A DNA stretch of 64,000 nt from Novosphingobium rosa NBRC 15208 (GTDB taxonomy: Bacteria; Pseudomonadota; Alphaproteobacteria; Sphingomonadales; Sphingomonadaceae), in contig NZ_BCZE01000029.1 of NCBI RefSeq assembly GCF_001598555.1, positions 35,630 to 99,629 on the forward strand, in the 5' to 3' direction. Made by a program: the position numbers and the translations under genes. Of this stretch, positions 43,602 to 52,106 are shown in pieces; positions within the stretch are counted from its first letter, which is position 1, and each line of letters starts with the position of its first letter. The notes under the pieces are model-generated. The model worked only from the letters and a program-made list of their open reading frames with translations. It did not search any database and was not told the DNA's origin.

Positions 43602-44282
43602 ATGAGCATTCCCGGCACGAACATGATCAGCGACGGCAAGACCGCCCGCCAGATCTTCGAAGAGGTGATGGCCAATCCCGCCCGCAGCAAATTCGGTTTC
43701 GGCGAAAAACTGGCCATCGTGAACGTGGATTTCCAGAACGCATACACCCGCATCGACCGCTACAAGACGGCCTATCAGACCGATCCGCGCCAGATCGAAC
43801 ACGTCAACACGATCAGCGCCCTGGCCCGCGCCAAGGGCATGCCGGTGATCTGGACCCATGTGGCCTATGCGCAGGACGCCAGCGATGCCGGCGTGTGGGG
43901 CACCCGCACCGACACGCCCGATTCGCTGCAGAACATCAAGTACGACAGCGAACGCCACGCCTTCGACGAGCGTTGCGATATCCAGCCGAACGACGCTGTC
44001 TACACCAAGCGCATGCCCTCGCCCTTCTTCGAAACGCCGCTGCAGAGCCTGCTGGTGTGGCACAAGGTCGATACGGTGGTGATCACCGGCGGCTCGACCT
44101 CGGGCTGCGTGCGCGCGGCGGCGGTGGACAGTCTGAGCCGGGGCTATCGGACCATCGTCCCCATCGAATGCTGCGCCGACAAGCATGAGTCCTACCACTT
44201 CGCCAATCTCACCGACCTTCAGCTGAAATATGCCGATGTCGAGCCGGTGCAGACGGTGATCGACTGGCTGGAGGCGCGCTGA
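43602..44282 (+). CDS. Isochorismatase-fold amidohydrolase, copy 2 (N-carbamoylsarcosine-amidase-like)
   Basis: 226 residues. Triad: D43 (VNVDFQNAYT), K136 (VYTKRMPSPFF) and C169 (STSGCVRAA). The N-terminal GFGEKLAIVNVDFQNAY and the PSPFF loop resemble N-carbamoylsarcosine amidase and related half-amide hydrolases. GGAG lies 8 bases upstream of the ATG. It starts a run of overlapping genes; its stop overlaps the next start. Followed by two cyclic-imidase-like hydrolases, it fits a ring-opening then half-amide-hydrolysis sequence that releases ammonia. Confidence 0.87.
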   Translation: MSIPGTNMISDGKTARQIFEEVMANPARSKFGFGEKLAIVNVDFQNAYTRIDRYKTAYQTDPRQIEHVNTISALARAKGMPVIWTHVAYAQDASDAGVWGTRTDTPDSLQNIKYDSERHAFDERCDIQPNDAVYTKRMPSPFFETPLQSLLVWHKVDTVVITGGSTSGCVRAAAVDSLSRGYRTIVPIECCADKHESYHFANLTDLQLKYADVEPVQTVIDWLEAR

Positions 44283-45169
44283 TGCAGGACGGCGCAAAAG
44301 ACCCGGGGCTTTACGACTTCACGCCCTATCGCGGCCGCAAGCCGATCAGCTGGCCCGGCGGCAAGAAGGTGGCGGTCTGGGTGTCCCCCAACCTCGAATA
44401 TTACGAGATCGACCCACCCGCCAATCCGCATCGCAAGAGCTGGGCGAAACCCCATCCCGATGTGGTGGGCTATGCCCATCGCGACCACGCCAACCGCGTG
44501 GGCCACTGGCGCATGGCCGAGGTGATGAGCAAGCATGGCTTCCCCGGCTCGGTCAGCCTCTCGGTGGCGCTGTGCCAGCATCACCCCGAGGTGGTCGCCG
44601 ATGCGAACGCGCGCGGCTGGGAATTCTTCAGCCACGGCATCTACAACACGCGCTACAGCTACGGCATGGATGAGGCGCAGGAACGCGCGATCATCGAGGA
44701 TTCGATCCGCACCGTGCGCGAGGCCACCGGCCAGACCATCCGCGGCTGGCTGGCCCCGGCGCTGACGCATACGCCGCGCACGCTGGACCTCATCGCCGAA
44801 TATGGCATGGATTACACCTGCGACCTCTATCACGACGATCAGCCGTTTCCGGTGAAGGTGGCAAAAGGCTCGCTGATCTCGATGCCCTACAGCCTGGAGG
44901 TCAACGACCACTACGGCTTCTTCATCTACAACATGAGCCCGCGTGAGTATGCTCAGACGCTGATCCGCCAGTATGAACGTCTGGCGGCGGAGGAAAGCGG
45001 CACGGTGATGTGCATCCCGCTGCACTCCTACCTGATTGGCCAGCCCCACCGCATCGGCGCCTTTGAGGAGGTGTTGCGCCATATCGCCGCAGACGGTCGC
45101 GCCTGGATCACCCGCGCGGGCGACATCGCCGACGCATGGAACGACGCTCAGCAGGAGGTGGCGGCATGA
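44282..45169 (+). CDS. NodB-fold hydrolase of PuuE/cyclic-imidase type, copy 2
   Basis: 295 residues, the length of characterised cyclic imide hydrolases. Motifs: VAVWVSPNLEYYEID (NLE in place of the deacetylase DD), GWEFFSHGIYNTRYSYG (metal-binding His), GWLAPALTHTPRTLDLIAEYG and MCIPLHSYLIGQPHRI. The ATG overlaps the preceding stop (TGATG). It is more PuuE-like than its paralogues and is probably a metal-dependent hydrolase of a cyclic amide or imide rather than a sugar deacetylase. Confidence 0.82.
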   Translation: MQDGAKDPGLYDFTPYRGRKPISWPGGKKVAVWVSPNLEYYEIDPPANPHRKSWAKPHPDVVGYAHRDHANRVGHWRMAEVMSKHGFPGSVSLSVALCQHHPEVVADANARGWEFFSHGIYNTRYSYGMDEAQERAIIEDSIRTVREATGQTIRGWLAPALTHTPRTLDLIAEYGMDYTCDLYHDDQPFPVKVAKGSLISMPYSLEVNDHYGFFIYNMSPREYAQTLIRQYERLAAEESGTVMCIPLHSYLIGQPHRIGAFEEVLRHIAADGRAWITRAGDIADAWNDAQQEVAA

Positions 45170-46083
45170 GCCTCGATCCGACCTATCTGGACTATCCCAA
45201 GCGTTCTCTGGGCTATGACCATGCGCTTTACCCCTACAGCCCGCTGCCGCATCGCGCGCCGCTGCACTGGCCCGCAGGCAAGACCGTGGTGACATGGTTC
45301 GTCGTCAGCCTCGAATGGTTCCCGATTACGCCGGAAGACAAGCCCTTCCGCGCCCCCGGCCATATGCAGACCGCCTATCCCGACTATCGCCACTACACCT
45401 CGCGCGATTACGGCACGCGGGTTGGCTTCTACCGCCTGCTCGATGCCTTTGCGAAGGTGGGGGCCAAGGTCTCGGTGGCGGCCAATGCCGCCATCGCCGC
45501 GCGCTACCCCGGCATCATCGCGGATATCGTCAGCGCGGGGCATGAGATCATCGCCCATGCCACCGATATGAACGGCACCATCGCCAGCACCCTGCCGGTG
45601 GAAGAAGAGCGCGCCCTGATCGTCCAGAGCCTGGCCACGCTGGAGCAAGTCAGCGGCACGCGCCCGCGCGGCTGGCATTCCATCGCCCGCTCGCAGAGCT
45701 TCGCCACGCCCACTCTGCTGAAGGAAGCGGGCCTCGACTATATGATCGACTGGGCCAATGACGAGATGCCTTATGCCTTCACCAATGGGCTGGTGAACAT
45801 TCCGCTCAACCATGAGCTGTCGGACCGGCAGATCATCAACACCCAGCAACAGTCGGTGGACAGCTACGCCCAGCAGGTGCTGGACGCCCATGACTGGCTG
45901 GCGAAGGAGGCCGCGGGGCAAGGCGGCGGACGGCTGCTGCCGCTGCATCTCACGCCTTATATCATCGGCCTGCCCTATCGCATGGACGCTTTCGAGGCGC
46001 TGCTGGCCGATCTGGCGGCCCGGCCCGAGACATGGTTTGCGCGCGGCGAGGACATCCTCGAAGCTTTCCGGAACACGCCGTGA
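45166..46083 (+). CDS. NodB-fold hydrolase of PuuE/cyclic-imidase type, copy 3
   Basis: 305 residues; SLEWFPIT replaces the NLE motif and HEIIAHATDMNGT carries the histidine. It also has RGWHSIARSQSFATPTLLKEAG and LLPLHLTPYIIGLPYRM. The start at 45166 overlaps the previous stop (ATGA) and follows CAGGAGG. The two adjacent paralogues have diverged in their active-site loops, so they may form a hetero-oligomer or act on successive ring-opened intermediates. Its own stop overlaps the GTG of the next gene. Confidence 0.8.
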   Translation: MSLDPTYLDYPKRSLGYDHALYPYSPLPHRAPLHWPAGKTVVTWFVVSLEWFPITPEDKPFRAPGHMQTAYPDYRHYTSRDYGTRVGFYRLLDAFAKVGAKVSVAANAAIAARYPGIIADIVSAGHEIIAHATDMNGTIASTLPVEEERALIVQSLATLEQVSGTRPRGWHSIARSQSFATPTLLKEAGLDYMIDWANDEMPYAFTNGLVNIPLNHELSDRQIINTQQQSVDSYAQQVLDAHDWLAKEAAGQGGGRLLPLHLTPYIIGLPYRMDAFEALLADLAARPETWFARGEDILEAFRNTP

Positions 46084-47099
46084 AAGCATGGACCATCGGC
46101 GGGCAGACGGGCATCGCCGCCCTGACGCCCGCCACCTGTCCCGATCCGGTTGCCGGGCCGGGCGAGGTGGTGGTGCGGGTCACGCTCGCCAGCCTCAACC
46201 ACCGCGATTTGATGCTGGTGGAAGGGCGCTATGGCGCGCCGCGCTCGCCTGACCGCATTGCGCTGTCCGAGGGCGTGGGACGGATCGCAGAGATCGGCCC
46301 CGGCGTTGCAGGCTTCGCGCCGGGAGACCGCGTGGTGCTGGCCCATCTCTCACGCTGGCAGGATGGCGCTTTTTCGCCGGATTTTTTCGGCTACGACCTT
46401 GGCATCACCCATGATGGCTGGCTGGCCGAATACATCCGCGTCCCAGCCTCGGCACTGGTGAAACTGCCCGGCAGCCTGACGGACCAACAGGCCGCCACGC
46501 TGGCCTCTGGCGCGCTGACGGCCTGGAACGCGGTGGTCGAAACCGGGCGGGTGAAGGCGGGCGATCTGGTGCTGACCATGGGCACCGGCGGCGTTTCGAT
46601 GCATGCGCTGCAGATCGCCAGAGCCCATGGCGCGCGCGTGGCGATCACCTCCTCCAGCGACGCCAAGCTGGAGCGCGCCCGCGCGCTGGGCGCGGACATC
46701 ACCGTCAACCACCGCACCCATCCCGACTGGCCCGCGCGGCTGCTGGCGCTGACCGGCGAAAAGGGCGCGGATGTGCTGCTCGAACTGGGCGGCCCGGCCA
46801 CTTTGTCCCGATCCATCGGCGCGATGGCGCCGGAAGGCCGGATCGTGCTGATCGGCCAGCTGGCCGGGCGCGGCGCCCAGCCGCTGGATTACGGCCCGAT
46901 CATTCGCGGCAACCTCACCCTTTCGGGCATCGCCGAGGGCAGCCGGGCCATGCTGCAAAGGCTGGCCCGCGCCGTGGACGCCAACGCCATCCACCCCGCC
47001 ATCGACCGGATCTTCCCCTTCGACGCCGCGCGCGAGGCCTTCGCCCATCTCAAGGCCGCCGCCCATGTCGGCAAGGTGCTGATCGAGGTCGCGCCCTGA
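46080..47099 (+). CDS. Zinc-independent MDR oxidoreductase (quinone oxidoreductase-like)
   Basis: 339 residues. It has MDR-family features (PGEVVVRVTLASLNHRDLMLVEG, DRVVLAHLSRWQDG, the nucleotide-binding TMGTGGVSMHALQIARAHGARVAIT) but lacks the catalytic and structural zinc cysteines of alcohol dehydrogenases. Such enzymes reduce C=C bonds of enones or quinones with NADPH. The start is a GTG overlapping the upstream stop (GTGA). In this operon it could reduce an unsaturated acid or quinone-like intermediate. Confidence 0.83.
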   Translation: MKAWTIGGQTGIAALTPATCPDPVAGPGEVVVRVTLASLNHRDLMLVEGRYGAPRSPDRIALSEGVGRIAEIGPGVAGFAPGDRVVLAHLSRWQDGAFSPDFFGYDLGITHDGWLAEYIRVPASALVKLPGSLTDQQAATLASGALTAWNAVVETGRVKAGDLVLTMGTGGVSMHALQIARAHGARVAITSSSDAKLERARALGADITVNHRTHPDWPARLLALTGEKGADVLLELGGPATLSRSIGAMAPEGRIVLIGQLAGRGAQPLDYGPIIRGNLTLSGIAEGSRAMLQRLARAVDANAIHPAIDRIFPFDAAREAFAHLKAAAHVGKVLIEVAP

Positions 47100-47125
47100 C
47101 AAAGTCCCACGCTGAAAGCCCATCC

Positions 47126-48505
47126 ATGCCCCAAACCCTGTTCGACAAGATCTGGCAGCGCCATGTGGTCACCGTCACCGCCACGGGCACCACCCTGCTG
47201 GCGATCGACCGCATCTTCCTGCATGAACGCACCGGCGCCGCCGCGCTCAAAAGCATGGCACAGGCCGGGCGGCCGGTCTGCGATCCCGCACGCGTCTTTG
47301 CGGTGATGGACCATATCGTCGACACCCGCCCAGGCCGCGACGACACCACGCTGATGCCCGGCGGACAGGCCTTCATCACCGAAACCCGCGCCGCCGCGCT
47401 GGCCGCCGGCATCACGCTGTTCGATGTCAACGATCCCGATCAGGGGATCACCCATGTCATCTCGCCCGAGCTGGGCATCGTGCTGCCCGGCTGCACGCTG
47501 GTCGCGCCGGACAGCCATACCTGCACGCAGGGCGCGCTGGGCGCGCTGGCCTGGGGCATCGGCGCCAGCGAGGCGGAGCATGCCATGACCACCGGCACGC
47601 TGCGCCTCGCCCGCCCCGCCACGATGCGCGTGCGCTTCACCGGCATCCTGCCCGTGTACGTCACCGCCAAGGATATGGCGCTGGCGCTGATCGCCCGGCA
47701 TGGCGCGGGCGGCGGCGCGGGCCATGTGGTGGAATTCGCCGGAGAGGCCGTGGAGGCGCTCGACATCGAGGGCCGCATGACGCTCTGCAATATGGCCACC
47801 GAATTTTCCGCCATGGCTGCGATCATCGCGCCGGACGAGAAGACCTTCGCATGGCTCGCCGGGCGACGCCACGCCCCCGCCCATTTCGACGCGCCCTTCT
47901 GGCGCAGCCAGCACAGCGATGACAGCGCCGCTTTCGACCGCGAGATCGAGATCGACGCCGCAACCCTCGCCCCGATGGTCAGCTGGGGCACCAGCCCGCA
48001 GCACAGCATGGCCATCGACGCCCTGATCCCGCAAGGCCCCGAGCGCGCCCATGCCTATATCGGCCTCGATGCCGGGCAACCCCTGCTGGGCACGCCAATC
48101 GACGTGGCCTTTATCGGCAGCTGCACCAATGCCCGCCTCACCGATCTGCGCCGCGCCGCCGCTTTGCTGCAGGGCCGCCACATCGCGCCCGGCCTGAGCA
48201 AGGCGCTGGTGGTTCCCGGCAGCGAGGCCACCCGCCGCGCCGCCGAGGCCGAGGGACTGGACCGCATCTTCATCGATGCCGGTTTCGAGTGGCGCCGCAG
48301 CGGCTGCTCGCTGTGCTTTTACGCGGGGGGCGAGAGCTTCCCGCCCGGCAGCCGCACCATCTCCACCACCAACCGCAATTTCGAGGGGCGGCAGGGCCCC
48401 GGCATCCGCACCCATATCGCCAGCCCCGAAACCGTGGTGGCCAGCGCGCTGGCGGGCCATATCGCCGATCCAAGGGCGCTGCTGGCCAAGGAGTTTCCGG
48501 CATGA
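47126..48505 (+). CDS. Aconitase-family hydratase large subunit (LeuC-like), copy 2
   Basis: 459 residues. Motifs: LPGCTLVAPDSHTCTQGALGALAWGIGASEAEH, FIGSCTNARLTDLRRAA and SGCSLCFYAGGE, giving the three cluster cysteines, then [10 protein letters not shown]. The CSLCFYAG segment differs from true LeuC (SMCLAMN), as do DSHTCTQG and the substrate loop, so the substrate is probably not isopropylmalate. It is encoded 26 bases after the oxidoreductase and overlaps its small subunit. Next to an HMG-CoA-lyase-like enzyme and a CoA-transferase, a citraconate or related methylmaleate hydratase is plausible. Confidence 0.85.
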   Translation: MPQTLFDKIWQRHVVTVTATGTTLLAIDRIFLHERTGAAALKSMAQAGRPVCDPARVFAVMDHIVDTRPGRDDTTLMPGGQAFITETRAAALAAGITLFDVNDPDQGITHVISPELGIVLPGCTLVAPDSHTCTQGALGALAWGIGASEAEHAMTTGTLRLARPATMRVRFTGILPVYVTAKDMALALIARHGAGGGAGHVVEFAGEAVEALDIEGRMTLCNMATEFSAMAAIIAPDEKTFAWLAGRRHAPAHFDAPFWRSQHSDDSAAFDREIEIDAATLAPMVSWGTSPQHSMAIDALIPQGPERAHAYIGLDAGQPLLGTPIDVAFIGSCTNARLTDLRRAAALLQGRHIAPGLSKALVVPGSEATRRAAEAEGLDRIFIDAGFEWRRSGCSLCFYAGGESFPPGSRTISTTNRNFEGRQGPGIRTHIASPETVVASALAGHIADPRALLAKEFPA

Positions 48506-49104
48506 CCCCTTTCACCACGCTGACCGGCATCGCCGCCCCGCTGCTGATGGACAACATCGACACCGATGCCATCATCCCCAGCCGCGAGATGAAAAGCACC
48601 GGCCGCACCGGCCTTGCCGAGGGCCTCTTCGCGCCATGGCGCTATAGCGAGGGGCGCAACCCCAACCCTGATTTCGTGCTGAACCAGCCCGCTTTCACTG
48701 ACGCCCGCATTCTGGCGGGCGGGGCCAATTTCGGCTGCGGGTCCAGCCGTGAGCATGCCGTCTGGGCCCTGGCCGAATATGGCATTCGCGCGGTGATCGC
48801 GCCGTCCTTCGCGCCGATCTTTGCCAACAACTGCCTGCGCAACGGACTGCTGCCGGTGGCCCTGCCGCTGGGGCAGGTGCAGGCGCTGGCCGGGCAGGTG
48901 GTGACCATCGACCTCGAGGCGCAATGCGTGCGCCACGGCGCGGACATCCTGCCTTTCACCGTCGATGCCGAGGCGCGCACCATGCTGCTCGAAGGGCTCG
49001 ATGTCATCGACCTCACCCTCAAGGACCGGGCCGCCATCGCCGTCTGGACCGACGCCGACCGGGCCGCGCGGCCCTGGGTCTATCTTGCGAAAGCTGCATC
49101 ATGA
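48502..49104 (+). CDS. Aconitase-family hydratase small subunit (LeuD-like), copy 2
   Basis: 200 residues. LLMDNIDTDAIIPSREMKSTG is the substrate-loop region, with ANFGCGSSREHAVWALAEYGIRAVIAP and FANNCLRNGLLPVALP. It overlaps the large subunit by ATGA, with AAGGAG upstream, and overlaps the next gene in the same way. The SREMKSTGRTGLAEGLFAPWRY segment is longer than in copy 1 and resembles LeuD of the isopropylmalate type more closely. It completes the second hydratase. Confidence 0.86.
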   Translation: MTPFTTLTGIAAPLLMDNIDTDAIIPSREMKSTGRTGLAEGLFAPWRYSEGRNPNPDFVLNQPAFTDARILAGGANFGCGSSREHAVWALAEYGIRAVIAPSFAPIFANNCLRNGLLPVALPLGQVQALAGQVVTIDLEAQCVRHGADILPFTVDAEARTMLLEGLDVIDLTLKDRAAIAVWTDADRAARPWVYLAKAAS

Positions 49105-50018
49105 GTTTTATCACCATCTCCGAAGTGGGCCCGCGCGACGGGCTGCAATCGATCAGCCGCGTCATGCCGCTGGAGGCCAAGAAGGCCTGGATCGCCGCCG
49201 AGGCCGCCTGCGGCGTGCCCGAGATCGAGGTGGGCAGCTTCGTGCCCCCCGGCCTGCTGCCCCAGATGGCCGACACCGCTGAATTGGTCGCCTTCGCCCG
49301 CACCTTGCCGGGGCTGAACGTGGTGGCGTTGGTGCCCAATGCCAAGGGCGCGGCCCGCGCCATCGAGGCGGGGGTGCATGGCATGAGCGCGCCCTTCTCG
49401 ATGAGCGAGACCCATTCGATCCGCAATGTGCGGCGCGACCATGCCCGGATGCTGCAGGAAATTCGCGAGATCGCCGATCAGGCCAGCGCGGCGGGCGTGC
49501 ATTTCGCGGTGGGCCTCTCCACCGCCTTTGGCTGCACCATCGAGGGCGCGGTGCCCGAAAGCACGGTGGTGCGTCTCGCCGTCGCCTCGCTGGAGGCGGG
49601 GGCGAAGGAGCTCAGCCTGTCGGACACCACCGGCTATGCCGATCCCGCGCAGGTCAAGCGGCTGGTGCGCGCGGTGAGGGCGGAAGTGGGCGATGCGCTG
49701 ACCACGCTGCATCTTCACAACACGCGCGGGCTGGGGCTGGCCAATGCGCTGGCGGGCCTTGAGGAAGGCATCACCACATTGGATGCCTCGCTGGGTGGCC
49801 TTGGCGGCTGCCCCTATGCGCCGGGCGCCTCGGGCAATCTGGTGACCGAGGATCTGGTGCTGATGCTTAACGCCATGGGGCTGAAGACCGGCATCGATCT
49901 GGAGCGCCTGCTCTCGGTGCGCAAGATTCTGGCCGAGGCGCTGCCCGATGAACCGCTTTACGGCTTCACCCCCGATGCCGGGGTGATGCTGGACTATCAT
50001 GAAAGGATTGCCCGATGA
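49101..50018 (+). CDS. HMG-CoA lyase-like acyl-CoA lyase (HMG-CoA or citramalyl-CoA lyase)
   Basis: 305 residues of the DRE-TIM lyase family. The N-terminal SEVGPRDGLQ supplies the catalytic Arg-Asp pair, TLHLHNTRGLGLANALAG the metal-binding HxH, and GGLGGCPYAPGASGNLVTED the family signature with the catalytic Cys. These enzymes cleave 3-hydroxy-3-methylacyl-CoA to acetyl-CoA and a keto compound; the citramalyl-CoA version gives pyruvate. Start and stop both overlap neighbours (ATGA). With the CoA-transferase next door and a hydratase upstream, citramalyl-CoA cleavage is the most coherent reading. Confidence 0.85.
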   Translation: MSFITISEVGPRDGLQSISRVMPLEAKKAWIAAEAACGVPEIEVGSFVPPGLLPQMADTAELVAFARTLPGLNVVALVPNAKGAARAIEAGVHGMSAPFSMSETHSIRNVRRDHARMLQEIREIADQASAAGVHFAVGLSTAFGCTIEGAVPESTVVRLAVASLEAGAKELSLSDTTGYADPAQVKRLVRAVRAEVGDALTTLHLHNTRGLGLANALAGLEEGITTLDASLGGLGGCPYAPGASGNLVTEDLVLMLNAMGLKTGIDLERLLSVRKILAEALPDEPLYGFTPDAGVMLDYHERIAR

Positions 50019-51211
50019 GCGACACCGCCTCGCCCACCCCGCCCCGGACTTTGTCTGGCCTGCGTGTCGTTGAATTCACCCATATGGTGATGGGCCCGGC
50101 GGCGGGCCATATCCTCGCTGGCCTCGGCGCCGAGGTGATCCGCGTCGAGCCGATCGGCGGCGACGCCACCCGCCGCCTGCCCGGATCAGGCGCGGGCTAT
50201 TTCCCGATGTACAACCGGGGCAAGCAATCGATCTGCCTCGACCTCAAATCGCCCGGCGGGCTGGAGGTCGCCCGCGATCTGGCGACCCGCGCCGACATTC
50301 TGGTCGAGAACTTCCGCCCCGGCGCGCTGGACCGGTTGGGGCTGGGGTATGAGGCGCTTGCAACGATCAACCCGCGCCTGATCTATTGCAGCGAAAAGGG
50401 CTTTCTGCCCGGCCCTTACGAGGAGCGCACCGCGCTCGACGAGGTGGCCCAGATGATGGGTGGCCTGGCCTATATGACCGGCCCTCCCGGGCGGCCCCTG
50501 CGCGCAGGCAGCAGCGTGATCGATGTGACCGGCGCGATGTTCGGCGTGATCGGCATCCTCGCCGCGCTGGAAGAGCGCCACCGCACCGGCCATGGGCAAA
50601 AGGTCGTCGCCAGCCTGTTTGAAACCACGGCCTATCTGGTCGGCCAGCATATGGCGCAATTCGCGGTGACCGGCACACCCGCCGCGCCCATGCCCGCGCG
50701 CATCTCGGCCTGGGCGATCTATGATGTCTTCGAAACCGCCGACCACCCGCTGTTCATCGGCGTGGTGAGCGACAGCCTGTGGGCCAAGTTCTGCACGCTT
50801 TTCGGCCTCGACGCGCTGTGGGCCGATGAAAGCCTGCGCGGCAACAGCGCCCGCGTCGCCGCGCGCGACCGCATCCTGCCCGAGGTGCGCGCGACCATTG
50901 GCACCTTCACCCGCGCCCAGATGATCGAGCGGCTGGAGGGTTCGGGCATCCCCTTCTCCCCCGTCGCCAGGCCGGAGGATCTGTTCGCAGATCCTCAGCT
51001 GCTCCATGGCGGGCTGGAGGATGTGGTGCTGGATAATGGGCGCGCCACGCAGCTGCCCACCATTCCGCTGGAACTGGCGGGGCGCCGCCCGGGGCAGCTG
51101 AACCGCCTGCCCTTGGCGGGGGCCGATACCAAATCCGTGCTGGCCGGGCTGGGCTATGCTGCCGACAAAATCGCACATCTGCTGGACACCGGGGGTGTGG
51201 CGGCGGGGTGA
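50015..51211 (+). CDS. CaiB/BaiF (class III) CoA-transferase
   Basis: 398 residues. Family features: LRVVEFTHMVMGPAAGHILAGLGAEVIRVEP, then DLKSPGGLEVARDLATRADI and the catalytic aspartate D170 in SVIDVTGAMFGVIGILAAL. Class III transferases move CoA from succinyl-CoA or another thioester to a free acid. Coupled directly to the HMG-CoA-lyase-like gene, it likely activates the hydroxy acid made by the LeuCD-like hydratase. A U-less hairpin (CCCCGGCGCC / GGCGCCGGGG, 51221-51246) follows the stop and may end the operon. Confidence 0.87.
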   Translation: MSDTASPTPPRTLSGLRVVEFTHMVMGPAAGHILAGLGAEVIRVEPIGGDATRRLPGSGAGYFPMYNRGKQSICLDLKSPGGLEVARDLATRADILVENFRPGALDRLGLGYEALATINPRLIYCSEKGFLPGPYEERTALDEVAQMMGGLAYMTGPPGRPLRAGSSVIDVTGAMFGVIGILAALEERHRTGHGQKVVASLFETTAYLVGQHMAQFAVTGTPAAPMPARISAWAIYDVFETADHPLFIGVVSDSLWAKFCTLFGLDALWADESLRGNSARVAARDRILPEVRATIGTFTRAQMIERLEGSGIPFSPVARPEDLFADPQLLHGGLEDVVLDNGRATQLPTIPLELAGRRPGQLNRLPLAGADTKSVLAGLGYAADKIAHLLDTGGVAAG

Positions 51212-51274
51212 CGCGATCCGCCCCGGCGCCAGCCATGGCGCCGGGGTTGGTCAGCATGCCGATACCCATAAGAA

Positions 51275-51302
51275 AAGGCGCGGCTCTTGCGAACCGCGCC
51301 TT
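51275..51302 (-). terminator. Rho-independent terminator of the leftward racemase-family operon
   Basis: AAGGCGCGG (51275-51283) pairs with CCGCGCCTT (51294-51302). Reading leftward the stem is followed by TTTTCTTAT. It lies 33 bases after the stop at 51335 and opposes the rightward operon. Confidence 0.75.
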
Positions 51303-51334
51303 CCCTCCTGCGGACGTTTCCTTTGCGGAACTCG

Positions 51335-52093
51335 TCAGAATTCGGCGAGCAGGCGCCCCAGCCCCTTGATCTTGTCCTCGATGCCGCAGGCGCGCAGCCC
51401 GTGCCAATAGGTGGCGGTGTTGATGGCGATCACCGGTTTGGCCAGCTTCGCCTCATATGCGGCAGCCAGATCCACCATCGAGAGATTGGTGCCCACCTGC
51501 ACGATGGCGTCGACATCGTCGCCATCCAGCTCGGCGATCACGCCATGCAGCACGTCGGGCGTGACCTTGGCGATATCGGTCCAGCGCCTGCATTGCAGAG
51601 GCACGTCGCGCTTGACGGTGAAGCCTGATTCCTCGAGGAAATTGCGAACCTCGGCATTGGCGACGGGATAATAGGGCGAGACGAAGCTCACCGTCTTCAC
51701 CCCGCCATAGGCGCGCAGCGCGGCGGCCACGCTTTCGGCCCCGGTGCTGGCGCCCACGCCCGCCTCGTCCTCGATCCGCGCCTTCCAGGCCCTGCTGCCC
51801 TCGACGCCGCCGTAAAAGGTGACGGCGGACATGCCCAGCACCAGATAATCCGGGCGGCAGGTCATCACCGCGCGCACCGCGTCCAGCGTGTTTTCGGAAA
51901 TGGCGCGCGTGCCCGCAAGGAAATCCTCATTGGTCAGCGCCACCGGATCCTGCACGAAGATGCGCGACATATGGTTGGTCACGCCCTCTGGGCGCATCCG
52001 CTCCATATCCGGCTGGACCACCGTGTTGGTGGAGGGGGCGATCACCCCCAGCAGCTTGCGCCACCCCTGAACGTCTGTGTTCCGAACCTCCAT
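51335..52093 (-). CDS. Asp/Glu racemase-superfamily protein (maleate isomerase/AMDase-like) lacking both catalytic cysteines
   Basis: 252 residues. LGVIAPSTNTVVQPDMERMRP at the N-terminus matches maleate isomerase (PSSNT). The two catalytic cysteines, in YACLVA and LSACVQMPS of NicE-type isomerases, are replaced here by Met (LGMSAVTF) and Thr (QVGTNLSM). EutA-type proteins of ectoine catabolism belong to the same superfamily. Standard two-cysteine isomerisation is therefore unlikely. The start at 52093 follows GAGGGAGG; the longer reading lies inside the upstream monooxygenase gene. It is encoded 13 bases after that gene. Confidence 0.82.
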   Translation of the reverse strand: MEVRNTDVQGWRKLLGVIAPSTNTVVQPDMERMRPEGVTNHMSRIFVQDPVALTNEDFLAGTRAISENTLDAVRAVMTCRPDYLVLGMSAVTFYGGVEGSRAWKARIEDEAGVGASTGAESVAAALRAYGGVKTVSFVSPYYPVANAEVRNFLEESGFTVKRDVPLQCRRWTDIAKVTPDVLHGVIAELDGDDVDAIVQVGTNLSMVDLAAAYEAKLAKPVIAINTATYWHGLRACGIEDKIKGLGRLLAEF

Positions 52094-52106
52094 GGTCACG
52101 CCTCCC

